A stretch of DNA of 6,890 nt from Acetobacteraceae bacterium (lineage in GTDB: Bacteria > Pseudomonadota > Alphaproteobacteria > Acetobacterales > Acetobacteraceae), in assembly GCA_947446625.1 (NCBI GenBank), contig CANFIE010000213.1, forward strand, positions 1-6,890. The letters are read 5' to 3'. Position numbers and translations under genes: made by a program. The notes beneath the pieces were generated by a model that was not told the DNA's origin, made no database searches, and worked only from the letters and a program-made list of their open reading frames with translations. This document shows positions 5,935-6,890 of the stretch, piece after piece (the stretch's first letter is position 1; each line of letters begins with the position of its first letter).

Positions 5935-6890
5935 CTACAGGTCGTCGAATTCCACCGGCTCGGCATCCGGCGGGGCGAATTCGGGCATGTCCTCGGGCAG
6001 CGTGTCCGGCTCGGGCTCGGCGGCGATGACCGGGGCGTTGGGCAGGCCGTAGGCGTCGGTGCCTTCGTCGCGCACCGCCTCACTGGCGGCGCCGGGGAAG
6101 GCGGCCAGAATGGCCTGCACCAGCGGGTGGCTGGCGGCCAGCTCGCGGCGGCCGGCCTCGGCCTGGCGGCCCTGCTCGGCCAGGGTGGGTTCGCCCGGGG
6201 CGTTGCTGAGGCTGATGGTCCAGCGGGTTTCGGTCGTCTCCAGCAGCAGGGCGGCGAGCTGGCCGGCAAGGTCTCGCGGGGCGTCTGGCCGCACGCGGAT
6301 TTCCAGCCGGCCGGGGGCCATTTGCACCGGGTGGACGCTGTAGAGCAGGTGGGAATGCAGCAGCGGCTTGCGGCCCGAGGCCAGGGCGACAACGTCTCGC
6401 CAGGCTTGCGGCTGGGCCGGGGCCGGGGCGGCGGCCACCGCCATGGTCATGCCGCCATTGGCCACGGCGCGGGCGCCGCCGCCACCACCGGCAGGGCCGG
6501 GGCGACCGGCGCTGTTGGCGGCGGTGGTGCCGCCATCCAGCAGGCGCTTCACCAGGTCGCCGGGGGTGGGCATTTCGGCCAGATGCGCCAGGCGGATCAG
6601 CACCATCTCGGCGGCGGCGCGGCGGTCCGGCGCCTCGTTCACCTCGGCCAGGCCCTTCAGCAGCATCTGCCAGGCGCGGCCCAGGGTGGGCACCGAGAGC
6701 TTGTCGGCCAGGGCGGCGCCACGGGTGCGCTCGGCCTCGGTCAGCGCCACGTCGTTCCGCAGGCCGGGGACGCTGACCAGCCGGGTGAGGGTATGGGTCA
6801 GGTCGAGCAGGTCGCTCAGCACCACGGCGGGGTCGGCGCCCTGTTCATGGCCGCGGTCCATGGCGGCCAGGGCAGCGGCGGTGTCGCCGG
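5935..6890 (-). CDS. dnaX: DNA polymerase III subunit tau/gamma, C-terminal part (5' end outside window)
   Basis: The frame is open from the window edge to a TAG at 5937-5935, giving 317 codons. The first part, to about 6535 (GDTAAALAAMDRGHEQGADPAVVLSDLLDL...DLVKRLLD), matches the helical domain III of DnaX, which forms the clamp-loader ring with delta and delta-prime. A Gly/Ala/Pro-rich linker follows (about 6535-6415), then a folded tail (about 6405-6080: WRDVVAL..., HPLVQAILAAFPGA) like the tau-specific C-terminus of alphaproteobacterial DnaX, and finally an acidic Pro/Glu/Asp-rich end. The N-terminal AAA+ ATPase and zinc motif lie outside the window. No A-rich slippery heptamer is visible in this part, so nothing here suggests a frameshifted gamma form. 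The gene is followed by ybaB and recR, the usual order. Confidence 0.93.
   Translation of the reverse strand, partial: GDTAAALAAMDRGHEQGADPAVVLSDLLDLTHTLTRLVSVPGLRNDVALTEAERTRGAALADKLSVPTLGRAWQMLLKGLAEVNEAPDRRAAAEMVLIRLAHLAEMPTPGDLVKRLLDGGTTAANSAGRPGPAGGGGGARAVANGGMTMAVAAAPAPAQPQAWRDVVALASGRKPLLHSHLLYSVHPVQMAPGRLEIRVRPDAPRDLAGQLAALLLETTETRWTISLSNAPGEPTLAEQGRQAEAGRRELAASHPLVQAILAAFPGAASEAVRDEGTDAYGLPNAPVIAAEPEPDTLPEDMPEFAPPDAEPVEFDDL

Noticed and set aside
6420..6545. Gly/Ala/Pro-rich segment of dnaX as a repeat array or frameshift artefact
   Set aside because: The frame continues cleanly into a conserved tau-like tail, and flexible linkers of this composition are normal between DnaX domains.
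5935..6890. Programmed frameshift giving a short gamma subunit of DnaX
   Set aside because: No A-rich slippery heptamer with downstream hairpin was seen in the visible part of the gene.

Overview
The window looks like chromosomal DNA of a G+C-rich alphaproteobacterium. An affiliation with Rhodospirillales/Acetobacteraceae (Roseomonas-like) is my guess from codon use, the dnaX-ybaB-recR order and the alphaproteobacterial style of the DnaX tail; nothing in the window fixes the genus. All eight protein genes lie on the minus strand, so transcription runs from high to low coordinates. They form two compact transcription units separated by one intergenic stretch of 203 bases.

Unit 1 (6890 down to about 4061) is a DNA-maintenance block: the 3' part of dnaX (DNA polymerase III tau/gamma), ybaB (nucleoid-associated protein) and recR (recombination mediator). 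An FkbM-type SAM methyltransferase is joined to the end by a 4-base ATGA overlap with recR. A strong intrinsic terminator with a perfect 13-bp stem starts six bases after the methyltransferase stop codon and closes the unit.

Unit 2 (3903 down to 1, running off the window) is a catabolic operon of four overlapping genes: a crotonase-family enoyl-CoA hydratase, a short 3-hydroxyacyl-CoA dehydrogenase of the carnitine dehydrogenase/lambda-crystallin type, a MarR-family regulator, and an AMP-forming acyl-CoA ligase that closely resembles feruloyl-CoA synthase (incomplete only at its extreme C-terminus). Every junction overlaps by 1 or 4 bases, so translational coupling is likely. Together they suggest activation of a hydroxycinnamate-like (phenylpropenoid) acid to its CoA thioester, hydration of the side-chain double bond and oxidation of the resulting 3-hydroxyacyl-CoA. 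This would be a beta-oxidation style route, with the thiolase or other cleaving enzyme outside the window. The embedded MarR protein is the likely repressor, and a 15-base inverted repeat 18 bases upstream of the first gene is the best candidate for its operator.

The window contains no RNA gene, mobile element, CRISPR array or phage signature that I can support. I do not see a clearly new kind of system. The points most worth a second look are the make-up of the feruloyl-CoA-synthase operon, its putative operator, and the methyltransferase attached to the recR operon.
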